Made by a program: the position numbers and the translations under genes. Positions 1-9,450 of a stretch of DNA of 48,344 nucleotides are shown here, in pieces (position 1 is the first letter of the stretch; each line of letters opens with the position of its first letter). The notes beneath the pieces are model-generated. The model did not search any database and was not told where the DNA came from. It saw only the letters and a program-made list of their open reading frames with translations. The DNA is taken from contig JAEPNO010000021.1 in the NCBI GenBank assembly GCA_017643365.1, positions 1 to 48,344 of the forward strand, in the 5' to 3' direction. This DNA comes from Balneolaceae bacterium (GTDB lineage: Bacteria; Bacteroidota; Rhodothermia; Balneolales; Balneolaceae).

Positions 1-278
1 TCTCTATCTGCTGTGGGCGTAGGAATATTGAGGAGGGCTGCTCCTAGTACGAGAGGACCGGAGTGGACGAACCGCTAGTGTACCTGTTGTGTGGTCGCAT
101 GCATCGCAGGGTAGCTATGTTCGGAAGTGATAAGCCGCTGAATGCATCTAAGCGCGAAGCACGCTCCAAGATAAGTATTCCCCATGAGCCTCCTGGAAGA
201 CGACCAGGTAGATAGGCGGCAGGTGTACGCATGGTAACATGTTCAGCCGAGCCGTACTAATTAGGCCATTGGCTTTAT
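1..278 (+). rRNA. rrl: 23S ribosomal RNA, 3' end (partial)
   Basis: This is the last roughly 280 nt of 23S rRNA; the gene starts before the window. The sarcin-ricin loop core AGTACGAGAGGACC is visible at about 47-60, and the conserved 3' region ending GCCGTACTAATTAGGCC lies at about 250-267. The exact 3' end is uncertain by several bases because I placed it by recall of the E. coli 3' terminus. Small ORFs called across it are spurious. Confidence 0.97.
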
Positions 279-283
279 TTATA

Positions 284-391
284 GAGCTTGCACCACCCCC
301 TAACCCGGGGCGCAAGCTCCAAGCAAACCAACAAAAATCTCACACTTCTTCGACCAACGCCCAGCGTTGGTACCCACTCCCAAGGAGTGGG
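284..391 (+). other. 23S-5S spacer with three consecutive hairpins
   Basis: The spacer contains three stem-loops in a row: GAGCTTGC (284-291) pairing with GCAAGCTC (312-319) around an inner CCCC/GGGG stem; CCAACGC (354-360) with GCGTTGG (364-370); and CCCACTCC (373-380) with GGAGTGGG (384-391). The first may serve in rRNA processing. The last two, with three-base loops, look like the small word-palindromes found elsewhere in this window (25037-25081). No tRNA lies in the spacer. Confidence 0.75.
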
Positions 392-428
392 ATCATGTCA
401 AAGAACACCATTTTTAGTAACAATCTTA

Positions 429-538
429 TTGAGGTGGCTATTGCGCAGGGGCCCCACCCGTTCCCATCCCGAACACGGTCGTTAAGCCCTGCAGCGCCGA
501 TGGTACTGCTTACGCGGTAGAGTAGGTCGCCGCCTCTC
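429..538 (+). rRNA. rrf: 5S ribosomal RNA
   Basis: Conserved 5S segments are visible: the CCCATCCCGAAC loop at about 464-475, and TTAAGCCCTGCAGCGCCGAT followed by TGGTACTGC. The terminal helix pairs GAGGTGGC (431-438) with GCCGCCTC (529-536), which sets the ends at about 429-538. It follows the 23S in the usual bacterial order and is followed at once by a terminator, so it is the last gene of the rRNA operon. Confidence 0.95.
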
Positions 539-545
539 CCTTCTT

Positions 546-583
546 AAAAACCCCCATTCCTCCAAAGAATGTGGGGTTTTTTT
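546..583 (+). terminator. Rho-independent terminator of the rRNA operon
   Basis: An inverted repeat (AAAAACCCCCATTC, 546-559, against GAATGTGGGGTTTTTTT, 567-583) gives a stem with one mismatch and ends in a run of seven T, directly after the 5S. Confidence 0.85.
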
Positions 584-677
584 ATAAGTATAATTCGTTA
601 AACTATCCTATCATTAACAGAGTAAACAAACAGTACTGAATGGCAAATAGCTACGATTCTTAATCACATAGTACTAC

Positions 678-2999
678 ATGAGTTATTATAAAATCTTTGC
701 ACTAAGTGTAATTGCATTAGTTATTCTTCCTGTAAAAGCCATTAGTCAAATAAATCAGTGGTCTGTTTATAGTTCATTCTCAACTATAAATGGCATAGCT
801 GTATCAGATTCCAAAGAATATATAGCCACAAGTGGTGGAATATTTATTGTTGACTCCGATATCATCGAAGAAAGATTTACCACAGTTGATGGTTTACATC
901 GCTTAGATCCAATGAGTATTACTTACGATGAATTGCACGATCGTATTTATTTAGGGTACACAGACGGAGTAATTGATGTGATAGAGGCACAAACTCTGGA
1001 AATCGAAACTTTCACTGATATTAACCGGGCAGAAGGGTTCACATCTAAACAGATTCATTCATTTAATTTAGTCGACGGTCAACTGTTTGTAGGCACTGAT
1101 TTTGGGATTATTGTCATCGATAGTGAAGAATTACTAGTTCAAACCAATTATTTGAAAATAGGCTCTTTTGAAAGAGGAATACCTGTTTACGATATAGCTA
1201 TAAATGGTGACACCTTGTACGCGGCAACTTCAGCCGGTATTGGAGTAGCAGATCTCCGCAATAATTTATTAGATCCTAACAGTTGGGATAATTATGTATT
1301 AGTTGAAGAGGGTAATACGCGTGTTGATAAGATTTCTTCTACAGCATCATTAACTATTGCAATATCCGATAACAAACTGTATAAGTTTAAAAACAATAGT
1401 TGGGAAACTATAACTGCGCAGGGGATTCAGACACCAATTGATTTGGTTTCAACTGCCACTAGTATTGTTGTTAGTGATAACAACAGTATCTCACTGATAA
1501 ATAATGATGAAACAAGTGTAGAAATCTATTCTAATACTGATCTTAACTTTCGAACGATCGAACTTACCGGTGATAAGTTATATATAGGTACTTTATCTAA
1601 TGGAATGCTGGAAGTGGATTTGAACGACGCATCTAGCATTAACTATCTCCCAGATGGTCCCTATTTGAATTTCTTTAGTGAACTTGATTTTACTAATGGA
1701 AGCCTGCTGGCAACTGCTACCGATGAATTCCCACAATCCGATCCCTTTAATCCTATTCGAGGATATTACATTTATAAAGATCAAAGATGGCAAAACTATA
1801 ACCGAAATACTCACCCTGTACTAGAAGGTTTCTCTTATTCAACGGCGTTTGCTGCACACAATGGAAACACATACTATGTAATTGGAAGTTGGGGTGATGG
1901 TATAGTTCTTCACGAAAAAGAAAATGATGATATTCGTGTATTTGATAAAAGTAACAGTGACTTTTCAGGAATATCAGCAAACAGAGAGTTTATAGTTATT
2001 TCAGGAATTGACGAAGATTCGAAAGGAAACATCTGGGCAGTTAGCTATTTATCATACAAGCCACTAAATGTGTATGATACATTAGATGATACATGGTATC
2101 ATTTTGAATCTCTACCGATTAATTCAGACGAACTATATTTCAGATTATTTATCGATTCCAATAATCACCTTTGGATTCCACTCATCGATGTTGGTAACAA
2201 TGGTCAAGGTCTACTCATTACCGATCCGGGAACAGATATTTCATCAGCGGATGACGATACCTATCGAAAACTTACAACCGGTGAGAATAACGGAAATCTC
2301 CCTGATGATAATGTCACAGCAATTGCAGAAGACAATGAAGGAGAAGTTTGGATAGGAACTACACGTGGTATAGCACGTTTTATATTCCCGGATTTCATTG
2401 TCTCATCCAATAACCCAAGTGAGTATCGAGCTCAGTGGTTGATTAATAGTGATACTTCAGCCACTTCAAGATTTTTATTACGTGATGTAAATGTAGCATC
2501 AATCGCAGTTAATAGTGCGAATCAAAAGTGGATTGGAAGCAGGAATCAAGGGGTGTGGTTAGTGAATGAAGACGGGAGTGCGATATTGAAGCGATTTACC
2601 CGAGAAAACAGTCCGTTACTTTCTAATAATATTCAGGATATTACCATTGATCATTCAACAGGGGAAGTCTTTTTCTCTACTGATATAGGGTTGATCAGCT
2701 ATACTGATGCTGCCAAAGAAGCGGTAAACGAAATGGCAAAATTGAAGGTGTATCCCAACCCATTTGTTTATGATAAACATTCGCAAATAACTATCGAGAA
2801 TTTATCCGATCAAACAAAAATAAGAATTTTGGGTGCCGACGGGTCAGTGTTTACTGAATTCGAAAGTAGAGGGGGGCGAACCACCTGGGATGGAAAATCA
2901 TCCGATGGCAGAATGCTTTCGAGTGGAGTTTATTTTATTATTGCCATCGACGATTCGAATAACGAAAAAGGAATTGGTAAAGTGGTGATAATCCGATGA
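678..2999 (+). CDS. porZ: PorZ-like type IX secretion system beta-propeller protein
   Basis: A secreted protein of 773 residues. A signal peptide covers about 1-22 (hydrophobic core ending AIS-Q). From about 25 to 680 there are repeated propeller blades with phrases such as YIATSGGIFIVD, RIYLGYTDGVIDVIE and GEVWIGTTRGIARF, the two-component-regulator-type propeller of PorZ. Residues about 690-773 form a FlgD-like Ig/C-terminal sorting domain starting KVYPNPF and ending KVVIIR. In Porphyromonas, PorZ is a surface component of the type IX attachment complex and is linked to A-LPS handling. The next gene is a surface-polysaccharide glycosyltransferase, which fits. It could instead be a generic propeller protein exported by the type IX system; the N-terminal WSVYSSF...GIAVSD pattern favours PorZ. 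Confidence 0.72.
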   Translation: MSYYKIFALSVIALVILPVKAISQINQWSVYSSFSTINGIAVSDSKEYIATSGGIFIVDSDIIEERFTTVDGLHRLDPMSITYDELHDRIYLGYTDGVIDVIEAQTLEIETFTDINRAEGFTSKQIHSFNLVDGQLFVGTDFGIIVIDSEELLVQTNYLKIGSFERGIPVYDIAINGDTLYAATSAGIGVADLRNNLLDPNSWDNYVLVEEGNTRVDKISSTASLTIAISDNKLYKFKNNSWETITAQGIQTPIDLVSTATSIVVSDNNSISLINNDETSVEIYSNTDLNFRTIELTGDKLYIGTLSNGMLEVDLNDASSINYLPDGPYLNFFSELDFTNGSLLATATDEFPQSDPFNPIRGYYIYKDQRWQNYNRNTHPVLEGFSYSTAFAAHNGNTYYVIGSWGDGIVLHEKENDDIRVFDKSNSDFSGISANREFIVISGIDEDSKGNIWAVSYLSYKPLNVYDTLDDTWYHFESLPINSDELYFRLFIDSNNHLWIPLIDVGNNGQGLLITDPGTDISSADDDTYRKLTTGENNGNLPDDNVTAIAEDNEGEVWIGTTRGIARFIFPDFIVSSNNPSEYRAQWLINSDTSATSRFLLRDVNVASIAVNSANQKWIGSRNQGVWLVNEDGSAILKRFTRENSPLLSNNIQDITIDHSTGEVFFSTDIGLISYTDAAKEAVNEMAKLKVYPNPFVYDKHSQITIENLSDQTKIRILGADGSVFTEFESRGGRTTWDGKSSDGRMLSSGVYFIIAIDDSNNEKGIGKVVIIR

Positions 3000-3018
3000 T
3001 GTTCAATATTTTTAAAGT

Positions 3019-5088
3019 TTGAATACACCCAACATCGACATATCGATAGTAATTGTTAACTATAAGGTTAAAGAGTACATAGCTAACCTTTTAAATTCGA
3101 TTTATAAAGCGCAGAAGCAGTTTAAACTTCAAATTATCGTAATTGATAATAATTCTGAAGATGATTCGATTTCCTATCTGAGACAAAAATATCCGGATGT
3201 TACCTACATCGAAAATAAAGAGAATGTTGGTTTTGGAAAGGCGAATAATCAAGGGTTTAACATCGCAACCGGTACTTATACGCTTATCATAAACCCGGAC
3301 ACCTTAGTTAGTGAAGACACGCTTGAAGAAATGGTGCGTCACATGCAGTCAAATCCACAATGTGGAGCTTGCGGCTGTAAAATTCTTAACCCCGATGGGA
3401 CATTTGCTCCAGAGTCGAAGCGTAGTGTGCCTAAAATAACTACAGCTCTTGCAAAAGTATTAGGTTTAAACATCTTGTTTCCGAAGCATAAGATGCTTGG
3501 AAGTTATTATATGGGCTGGGTTGGTGAAAATGAAACAGCAGAGATTCCAGTTCTTTCCGGTTCTTTCATGTTTTGGCGAACCTCGGTGTTAAAAGAATTA
3601 GGTGGATTTGATGAGCGTTTTTTCATGTACGGAGAAGACATTGATCTATGCTATCGTATTCAGCAAACCGACTTTCATATCTCTTATGTTCCTACAACAT
3701 CCATTATCCATTATAAAGGGGAGAGTAGCCGAAAAGGTGATTTACGGTATGTAAAGATTTTCAATAAGGCACTGTATCAGTTCTTCGAGAAACACCATAG
3801 TTCTAATTACAGCAGAATATTTAAAGGGTTCATATTCACAGCAATTACCATCCGAGCTATAGCTGCTTTAATTGCTAATAATGTTCGATTGATAGGATTT
3901 GTAGCAACCGATTTAATACTTCTAAATATTTCGGTGTTGTTAGGATTTATCATCCGATTTCAATTTTCGATGGAGGTGTTAACGAATGTGCAGAGTTTGA
4001 AATACTTGTGGATTAATGCTTTAGCGTCGGTGCTGTATGTAGCAATTGGAAGTGCTATGGATCTGTTTAAATCGAAGAAGAGTTCGATATCAAATCAACT
4101 TAAAGCGGTTTTAGGAAGTTATCTGGCAGTAGCAGTGATCACATTTTTTGCCAGGGATTTGGCGTTTACACGACTAGGATTAGTCTACGGACTTATAATA
4201 GCAACAGTGTTGATGGTCGGCTTAAGATTAATTCAAATCAATATCTCAAAGTCTGAAACGAAGGTAACCGGGCGGCTAAAGCGATCAAGATTACTGTTAG
4301 TAGGAAATTATTCGGATGCGGTTCCGCTTAAGCAACAAATTTATGCTCACCCAAATTGGAATTACGAAATTGTTGGATTGATTGGAATCGATGAGCAGCA
4401 CGAAGAACAGGATGGTCTACTGCCTCAATTAATCGATTATGTACGGGCATATAAAGTAGACCAAGTGTTCTTTTTATTAAAATCTATTTCCTACAAATCG
4501 ATGCTGGAGCAGCTTTCTTATCTCCAAAACGAACGGGTAATCGTTAAATTAATTCCTGATTCGATGGATTTTATCTTGGGGAAATCGAATGTAGAATATC
4601 TGGAAAAGATCCCATTAATCGATGTTGGGTTGGAATATTCAAAAGGGATAAATCGATGGATGAAAAGAATAATCGAATGTTCTATAGCTATCGCCTTTTT
4701 ACTGATATCAGCTCCAGTAGTCTTACCGAGTTTATTATTCACAAGAGCTTCGAAAGCTCGTATCAACGAAGTAAAACTGTACCAACCATTTATCAAGCAT
4801 AAATGGAAGAACCGTTTTTTGTTGATGTGGAATGTGTTGATTGGTAATATTCAAATAGTTGGGGCTCCTTTAACCAATCAAAAGAAAAGTAAGCTTCAGT
4901 ATAAACCGGGTATTACGGGATTGCGCCAAATAAACGAATCTCGATTAAGTAACGATAGTGATGCACAGAATTATGAGCTTTACTACTTGCAAAATTACTC
5001 AATTTGGATGGACTTAGACATCGTAATGAAATCGATGATAAACAGATATTCCTTACTCGAGAATTTGCAAAATCAATCTAAAGATTAA
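3019..5088 (+). CDS. GT2 glycosyltransferase fused to a degenerate polyprenyl glycosylphosphotransferase
   Basis: Residues 1-260 are a GT2 transferase of the rhamnosyltransferase/WbbL type: SIVIVNYK at 9-16, NPDT (DxD-like) at 92-95, and GGFDERFFMYGEDIDLCYR at about 195-213. About 270-410 holds several membrane segments. About 422-540 is a Rossmann-like domain (RLLLVGN), as in the middle of WbaP/WcaJ proteins. About 545-689 matches a bacterial sugar transferase domain with KPGITGL and YYLQNYSIWMDLDIV kept, but without the FRTM and R-x-DE-x-PQ motifs and with VGAPL in place of VGPRP. The last half is probably inactive as a transferase. The start is TTG: the ATG at 2996 runs into a stop, and TTG gives the usual short GT2 lead-in. 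It ends overlapping tgt by 4 bp, tail to tail. Confidence 0.8.
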   Translation: MNTPNIDISIVIVNYKVKEYIANLLNSIYKAQKQFKLQIIVIDNNSEDDSISYLRQKYPDVTYIENKENVGFGKANNQGFNIATGTYTLIINPDTLVSEDTLEEMVRHMQSNPQCGACGCKILNPDGTFAPESKRSVPKITTALAKVLGLNILFPKHKMLGSYYMGWVGENETAEIPVLSGSFMFWRTSVLKELGGFDERFFMYGEDIDLCYRIQQTDFHISYVPTTSIIHYKGESSRKGDLRYVKIFNKALYQFFEKHHSSNYSRIFKGFIFTAITIRAIAALIANNVRLIGFVATDLILLNISVLLGFIIRFQFSMEVLTNVQSLKYLWINALASVLYVAIGSAMDLFKSKKSSISNQLKAVLGSYLAVAVITFFARDLAFTRLGLVYGLIIATVLMVGLRLIQINISKSETKVTGRLKRSRLLLVGNYSDAVPLKQQIYAHPNWNYEIVGLIGIDEQHEEQDGLLPQLIDYVRAYKVDQVFFLLKSISYKSMLEQLSYLQNERVIVKLIPDSMDFILGKSNVEYLEKIPLIDVGLEYSKGINRWMKRIIECSIAIAFLLISAPVVLPSLLFTRASKARINEVKLYQPFIKHKWKNRFLLMWNVLIGNIQIVGAPLTNQKKSKLQYKPGITGLRQINESRLSNDSDAQNYELYYLQNYSIWMDLDIVMKSMINRYSLLENLQNQSKD

Positions 5089-6212
5089 ACCTTCTTTTCA
5101 AGCGTAGTTACCATCTCGGGATACCAACTTGCAAAGGTATCATTTTTGATGTGAACCCTTACTTCATCCATCAACCATAAATAAAAAGTTAAGTTATGTA
5201 GCGATGCGAGCGTTAATCCGAATATTTCATCGTTTTTAATTAAATGATGGATATAAGCCATCGAATATTTCGAACATAAATCGGAAGGGAATTCTTCATC
5301 AAAAGCGGCATGATGGGTTTTCCATTTAGCATTTCGCAAATTTACTTTTCCATGGTGAGTAAATATCATGCCATTTCGCGCATTTCTCGTTGGCATCACA
5401 CAATCAAACATATCAATTCCACGTGCTACACATTCAAGTAGATTCGCTGGAGTACCAACGCCCATCAAATACCTAGCTTTGTCAGCGGGTAAAAAATCGG
5501 TGTTTAAATCGGCCATTTCGTACATCAATGGAATGGGTTCGCCAACACTAAGCCCTCCAATTGCGATACCTTCAAAATCCATTTCTGCCATAAATTCGGA
5601 TGAAGCTTTCCGTAAATCTTTGAACGTACCACCTTGCACAATTCCGAACTGATGTTGTTTATGCCCATAAAGCGCATCAGTTTCGAGGAAGTGTTTTCGT
5701 CCTCTCTTAGCCCAGCGATGAGTTAATTCCATCGAATTCTTAGCATAATCGTAGGTGCATGGGTAAGGAGGGCATTCATCCAAAATCATCATGATATCGG
5801 ATCCTAATACACGCTGAGTTTCCACCACATTTTCAGCCGTAAACCAATGGGTAGAGCCATCTATATGGCTTTTAAACTTTGCTCCTTCTTCTTCCAGTTT
5901 GCGGTTTTTAGCTAGCGAAAAAATTTGATATCCACCCGAATCGGTTAAGATAGGACGATCCCAATTCATAAAAGCATGTAATCCTCCCGCATTTTTCATG
6001 ATTTCATTACCCGGACGAAGATATAAATGGTATGTATTACCCAGTATAATCTGTGCTTTAATATCCTCTATTAATTGAGTTTGAGATACCGCTTTTACTG
6101 TAGCAAGGGTGCCTACCGGCATAAAAATGGGTGTTTCAATAACTCCATGATCAGTTTTTAGTGAGCCCAAACGAGCTTTAGTTGTGGCACAGTTCTTTTT
6201 AAGTGTATACAA
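5085..6212 (-). CDS. tgt: Queuine tRNA-ribosyltransferase (tRNA-guanine transglycosylase)
   Basis: Exchanges guanine 34 for the queuosine precursor preQ1 in tRNAs with GUN anticodons. Its 375 residues match the family length. Visible motifs are TDSGGYQIFSLA (general acid/base Asp), GGLSVGEP, YLMGVGTP and DMFDCVMPTRNARNG, which holds the nucleophilic Asp. In the zinc site the usual C-x-C-x2-C is replaced: the segment reads FDEEFPSDLCSKYS, so only the third Cys and the later His (ASLHNL) remain. The gene is alone on the minus strand and diverges from the glycosylphosphotransferase gene at 6297. Confidence 0.95.
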   Translation of the reverse strand: MYTLKKNCATTKARLGSLKTDHGVIETPIFMPVGTLATVKAVSQTQLIEDIKAQIILGNTYHLYLRPGNEIMKNAGGLHAFMNWDRPILTDSGGYQIFSLAKNRKLEEEGAKFKSHIDGSTHWFTAENVVETQRVLGSDIMMILDECPPYPCTYDYAKNSMELTHRWAKRGRKHFLETDALYGHKQHQFGIVQGGTFKDLRKASSEFMAEMDFEGIAIGGLSVGEPIPLMYEMADLNTDFLPADKARYLMGVGTPANLLECVARGIDMFDCVMPTRNARNGMIFTHHGKVNLRNAKWKTHHAAFDEEFPSDLCSKYSMAYIHHLIKNDEIFGLTLASLHNLTFYLWLMDEVRVHIKNDTFASWYPEMVTTLEKKV

Positions 6213-6262
6213 TTGAAGATCTTTTTCTTAGTTATGTAGCCTTTATAAAAATGCTTATTTTC

Positions 6263-6270
6263 TAGGTTTG
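6263..6270 (+). promoter_or_regulatory. Candidate TAnnTTTG -7 box upstream of the glycosylphosphotransferase gene
   Basis: TAGGTTTG matches the Bacteroidetes -7 consensus TAnnTTTG exactly and lies 26 bp before the TTG start at 6297. I see no clear TTTG -33 element at the expected distance, so support comes from position and a single box. Confidence 0.4.
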
Positions 6271-6296
6271 GAATTTAACGATTCAAACGGAATTTC

Positions 6297-7706
6297 TTGA
6301 GTAGCATTAAGCGATATAGAGAAGTAATCTTTACCAGTGTGATGGACTATTTGATAGTTCTAGCCGGTTGGTTTGTCTTCCATTACTATTACACCGATTC
6401 GATAAACGAAATACTTCGAGCGTACGAAACTAATTTTGCCACAGGAGGGATTTGGCTGAGTTTCTACTGGGTATTTATGTTCGTAATTACCGGTCTGTAT
6501 AAAAAATTATATTTGGTCTCGAGGCTCGATGAGTTTTTTAAGGTATTGAAATCGACAGCACTGGGAACGTTAATCTTGTATTTCTTACTCGATATCAGTT
6601 CGAATGAAGCATTTGAAAGAGTAAAAATATTAATCGTTTTATACTGGGGATTTACGTTTGGAATTAGCGCATTAAACCGATTTGTGATTCGTACGGTTCA
6701 GCGTTTTTACGCACGTCGTGGAAAAGGGCTACATCGAACAGTTATTATTGGAACAGGCTATAATGCTAAAGTTGCCTACGACGATTTAATGCGCAACAAA
6801 ACATTGGGTATGGATGTGATGGGCTACGTGCAAGTAAATGGCAAAGCGCCCGACCCAACAATCGGCATTGATAAAGAACAGGTAATTGGCCATCTCGATG
6901 ATATCGATGAGATCATCAACCAAAATCAAATTCAAGATGTGTTAGTGGCCATTGAGCCAGACCGCCGCAGCGAATTAGTTGAAGTTATTTCGAAAGTTGA
7001 TAAGCCTGAAGTCACCCTAAAGCTATTACCTGATTTTTATCAACTCGTGAGTGGTTTAAACAAAACCAATCAAATTTTCGGGCTACCGTTCATCGAAATT
7101 TCCCCTCAACCAATGCCATTGTGGGAGCGATTAATTAAACGATTATTAGACGTTACCGTATCGATTGTGGTATTGATTGCCGGTGCTCCTTTGTTTATCG
7201 CCATCGCATTAATCATCAAGTCTACCTCTAAAGGACCAGCCATTTATGCTCAAGAAAGAGTTGGCAGAAATGGTAAACCCTTTACGATGTTTAAATTTCG
7301 AACGATGTATCAAAATGCCGAGGCAAAATCAGGACCGATGTGGGCGCAAGAAAACGATCCTCGAGTTACAAAGGTTGGGTATTGGCTACGCAAGATGCGA
7401 TTGGATGAAATTCCACAACTTCTCAATGTATTAGCAGGATCAATGAGTTTGGTGGGACCTCGACCGGAACGTCCACACTTTGTAGATCAATTTAAAGTAC
7501 AGATACCGCTTTATACTCGCCGATTACGAGTAAGACCAGGCATTACTGGCTGGGCACAGGTAAAATGGAAATATGATACCTCACTTGACGACGTAAAGGA
7601 AAAAACGAAATACGACTTGTACTACATCGAGAACATTTCGTTAAGAATGGATATGAAAATTTTGATTGCTACCATTCTTACAATGGTGAAAGGGAAGGGG
7701 CAATAA
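6297..7706 (+). CDS. Undecaprenyl-phosphate glycosylphosphotransferase (WcaJ/WbaP-type)
   Basis: Probably the enzyme that starts surface polysaccharide synthesis by moving a sugar phosphate onto undecaprenyl phosphate in the inner membrane. The 469 residues contain about four N-terminal membrane helices (about 15-120), a Rossmann-like domain (TVIIGTGYNAKVAYDDL), a membrane hairpin (about 280-305) and the catalytic domain with KFRTMYQNAE, DPRVTKVGYWLRKMRLDEIP (catalytic DE), SLVGPRPERP and RPGITGWAQV. All core motifs are intact, unlike the half-copy in the fusion gene at 3019. The sugar cannot be told from sequence. The start is TTG with only a weak upstream ribosome site; an in-frame ATG 15 codons later would cut into the basic lead of the first helix. 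Confidence 0.9.
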   Translation: MSSIKRYREVIFTSVMDYLIVLAGWFVFHYYYTDSINEILRAYETNFATGGIWLSFYWVFMFVITGLYKKLYLVSRLDEFFKVLKSTALGTLILYFLLDISSNEAFERVKILIVLYWGFTFGISALNRFVIRTVQRFYARRGKGLHRTVIIGTGYNAKVAYDDLMRNKTLGMDVMGYVQVNGKAPDPTIGIDKEQVIGHLDDIDEIINQNQIQDVLVAIEPDRRSELVEVISKVDKPEVTLKLLPDFYQLVSGLNKTNQIFGLPFIEISPQPMPLWERLIKRLLDVTVSIVVLIAGAPLFIAIALIIKSTSKGPAIYAQERVGRNGKPFTMFKFRTMYQNAEAKSGPMWAQENDPRVTKVGYWLRKMRLDEIPQLLNVLAGSMSLVGPRPERPHFVDQFKVQIPLYTRRLRVRPGITGWAQVKWKYDTSLDDVKEKTKYDLYYIENISLRMDMKILIATILTMVKGKGQ

Positions 7707-8438
7707 GTGAAAGATAAAGCTCTAGTTATTATTCCAACCTACAACGAAGCCGGTAATATTCACCGAATGATCGATTCATTGATCGGTCTTAAAAAGGAAG
7801 AAGTTGACATCCTGGTAGTAGATGACGGTTCGCCCGATGGAACTGCTCAAATAGTTAGCGATCTCAAAGTAATTTATCCGGGTAGAATACATTTGATCAA
7901 ACGTGAAGGGAAACAAGGTTTAGGTACTGCTTATATAGCCGGCTTTAAATTCGGGCTTTCGCGTGGATACGGTTATTTATGCGAAATGGACGCCGATTTT
8001 TCGCATGATCCAAATGATATACCTCGCCTAATTTCAGAAGTGAGAAATAGCTCTGCAGATCTCGCTATTGGCTCACGCTATTGTAACGGTATTAGTATTA
8101 TAAACTGGCCTCTAAGTCGGTTGATATTATCCTATGGTGCCAATATTTATGCACGTTCCATTACAGGGCTTCCAATTTTTGATACTACAGCAGGCTTTAA
8201 ATGCATTCATCGCAGTGTGATTGAAAATATTTCGTTAGATAATATTCGCTCAAATGGATATGCTTTTCAGATTGAATTACACTTCAGAGCATGGAAAGCA
8301 GGTTTTAAGTTGAAGGAAGTGTCCATTATCTTCAGAGAACGTGAGGAAGGAGTATCAAAAATGTCGAAAAAGATTGTACGCGAAGCTATGTGGCGAGTTT
8401 GGGCGTTGAAAATGCGTAGTATATTTGGCGTTTTATAG
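7707..8438 (+). CDS. Polyprenol monophosphomannose synthase-like GT2 (DPM1 family)
   Basis: Transfers a hexose, typically mannose, from a nucleotide sugar to polyprenyl phosphate, supplying membrane-bound sugar donors. The 243 residues start ALVIIPTYNEAGNIHRMI, followed by ILVVDDGSPDGTA (metal-binding DD/DGS), CEMDADFSHDP (DxD) and GSRYCNG. There is no C-terminal membrane anchor, as in the soluble DPM1-like form. GTG start one base after the TAA of the preceding gene, with a strong GGGAAGGGG upstream, so the two are co-translated. The membrane GT-C transferase at 34080 could use such a donor (inference). Confidence 0.85.
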   Translation: MKDKALVIIPTYNEAGNIHRMIDSLIGLKKEEVDILVVDDGSPDGTAQIVSDLKVIYPGRIHLIKREGKQGLGTAYIAGFKFGLSRGYGYLCEMDADFSHDPNDIPRLISEVRNSSADLAIGSRYCNGISIINWPLSRLILSYGANIYARSITGLPIFDTTAGFKCIHRSVIENISLDNIRSNGYAFQIELHFRAWKAGFKLKEVSIIFREREEGVSKMSKKIVREAMWRVWALKMRSIFGVL

Positions 8439-8495
8439 AATTTTAGAAGAAATTTTTAATAAATAGAGACTACTCAAAAAAAGTAGACATACATC

Positions 8496-9449
8496 ATGCA
8501 GTATTTAGATTTTGAACAACCGATTGCTGATCTCGAAAAAAAGATCGAAGAACTGGAAAACTTATCATCAGCAAGTGATGGCGTACTAAATAAGGAAGTT
8601 GAAAGCCTTCGGAGAAAAGTTGATAAACTCAGAGACAGTATATTTACAAATTTAACCAGATGGCAACGTGTTCAGCTGGCTCGTCATCCAGATCGCCCGT
8701 ATACGTTAGATTACATCGAGTTGATGACTGATGAGTTTGTTGAGCTCCACGGCGATCGATACCACTCGGATGATAAAGCCTGTGTTGGTGGGATGGCAAA
8801 AATAGATGGTGAAACGGTAATGATTATTGGCCAGCAGAAAGGCCGAGATACTGTAAGCCGCCAATACCGCAATTTTGGGATGATGAACCCGGAAGGGTAT
8901 CGAAAAGCATATCGGTTGATGAAGCTGGCTGAGAAATTCAATATCCCTGTTATAACGCTACTTGATACACCGGGCGCATTTCCTGGACTTGAAGCTGAAG
9001 AAAGAGGTCAAGCCGAAGCTATCGCCAAAAATCTAAAGTTAATGGCTGTGTTAAAGGTGCCCATAGTAACAATTGTTATCGGCGAAGGTGCCAGTGGCGG
9101 TGCACTTGGTATTGGTATGGGTAACGAAGTTTTCATGATGGAAAACACCTGGTATTCGGTTATTTCACCGGAATCATGTTCTTCCATTTTATGGAAAACC
9201 TGGGATTACAAAGAACAAGCAGCTTCAGTGCTTAAACTTACTGCTCCAGATTTACTTAAACTAAAAGTAATCGACGGTGTGATAAAAGAGCCGACTTCAG
9301 GTGCACATCGTAATTACCAAGCTGCTGCTAAGGCAGTGAAAGATCAGATCCAAAAAAGCTTAAAAAAGCTAACTAAAATGAAGCCCGAAAAACTGGTTGA
9401 ACAACGCATCAAAAAGTATTCGGCGATGGGCTCATTCAAAAAAGCCTGA
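8496..9449 (+). CDS. accA: Acetyl-CoA carboxylase carboxyltransferase subunit alpha
   Basis: Transfers the carboxyl group from biotin to acetyl-CoA to form malonyl-CoA, the first step of fatty acid synthesis, working with AccD, which is not in the window. The 317 residues match the family length. The N-terminal coiled segment [20 protein letters not shown] is typical, followed by [52 protein letters not shown] and [11 protein letters not shown]. The stop is separated by one base from the ATG of the thioesterase gene, so the two probably form an operon. Confidence 0.97.
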   Translation: MQYLDFEQPIADLEKKIEELENLSSASDGVLNKEVESLRRKVDKLRDSIFTNLTRWQRVQLARHPDRPYTLDYIELMTDEFVELHGDRYHSDDKACVGGMAKIDGETVMIIGQQKGRDTVSRQYRNFGMMNPEGYRKAYRLMKLAEKFNIPVITLLDTPGAFPGLEAEERGQAEAIAKNLKLMAVLKVPIVTIVIGEGASGGALGIGMGNEVFMMENTWYSVISPESCSSILWKTWDYKEQAASVLKLTAPDLLKLKVIDGVIKEPTSGAHRNYQAAAKAVKDQIQKSLKKLTKMKPEKLVEQRIKKYSAMGSFKKA

Positions 9450-9450
9450 G

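Noticed and set aside
239-520. Open reading frames across the 23S end, spacer and 5S
   Set aside because: They lie inside rRNA genes and hairpin spacer; no ribosome site and no recognisable protein.
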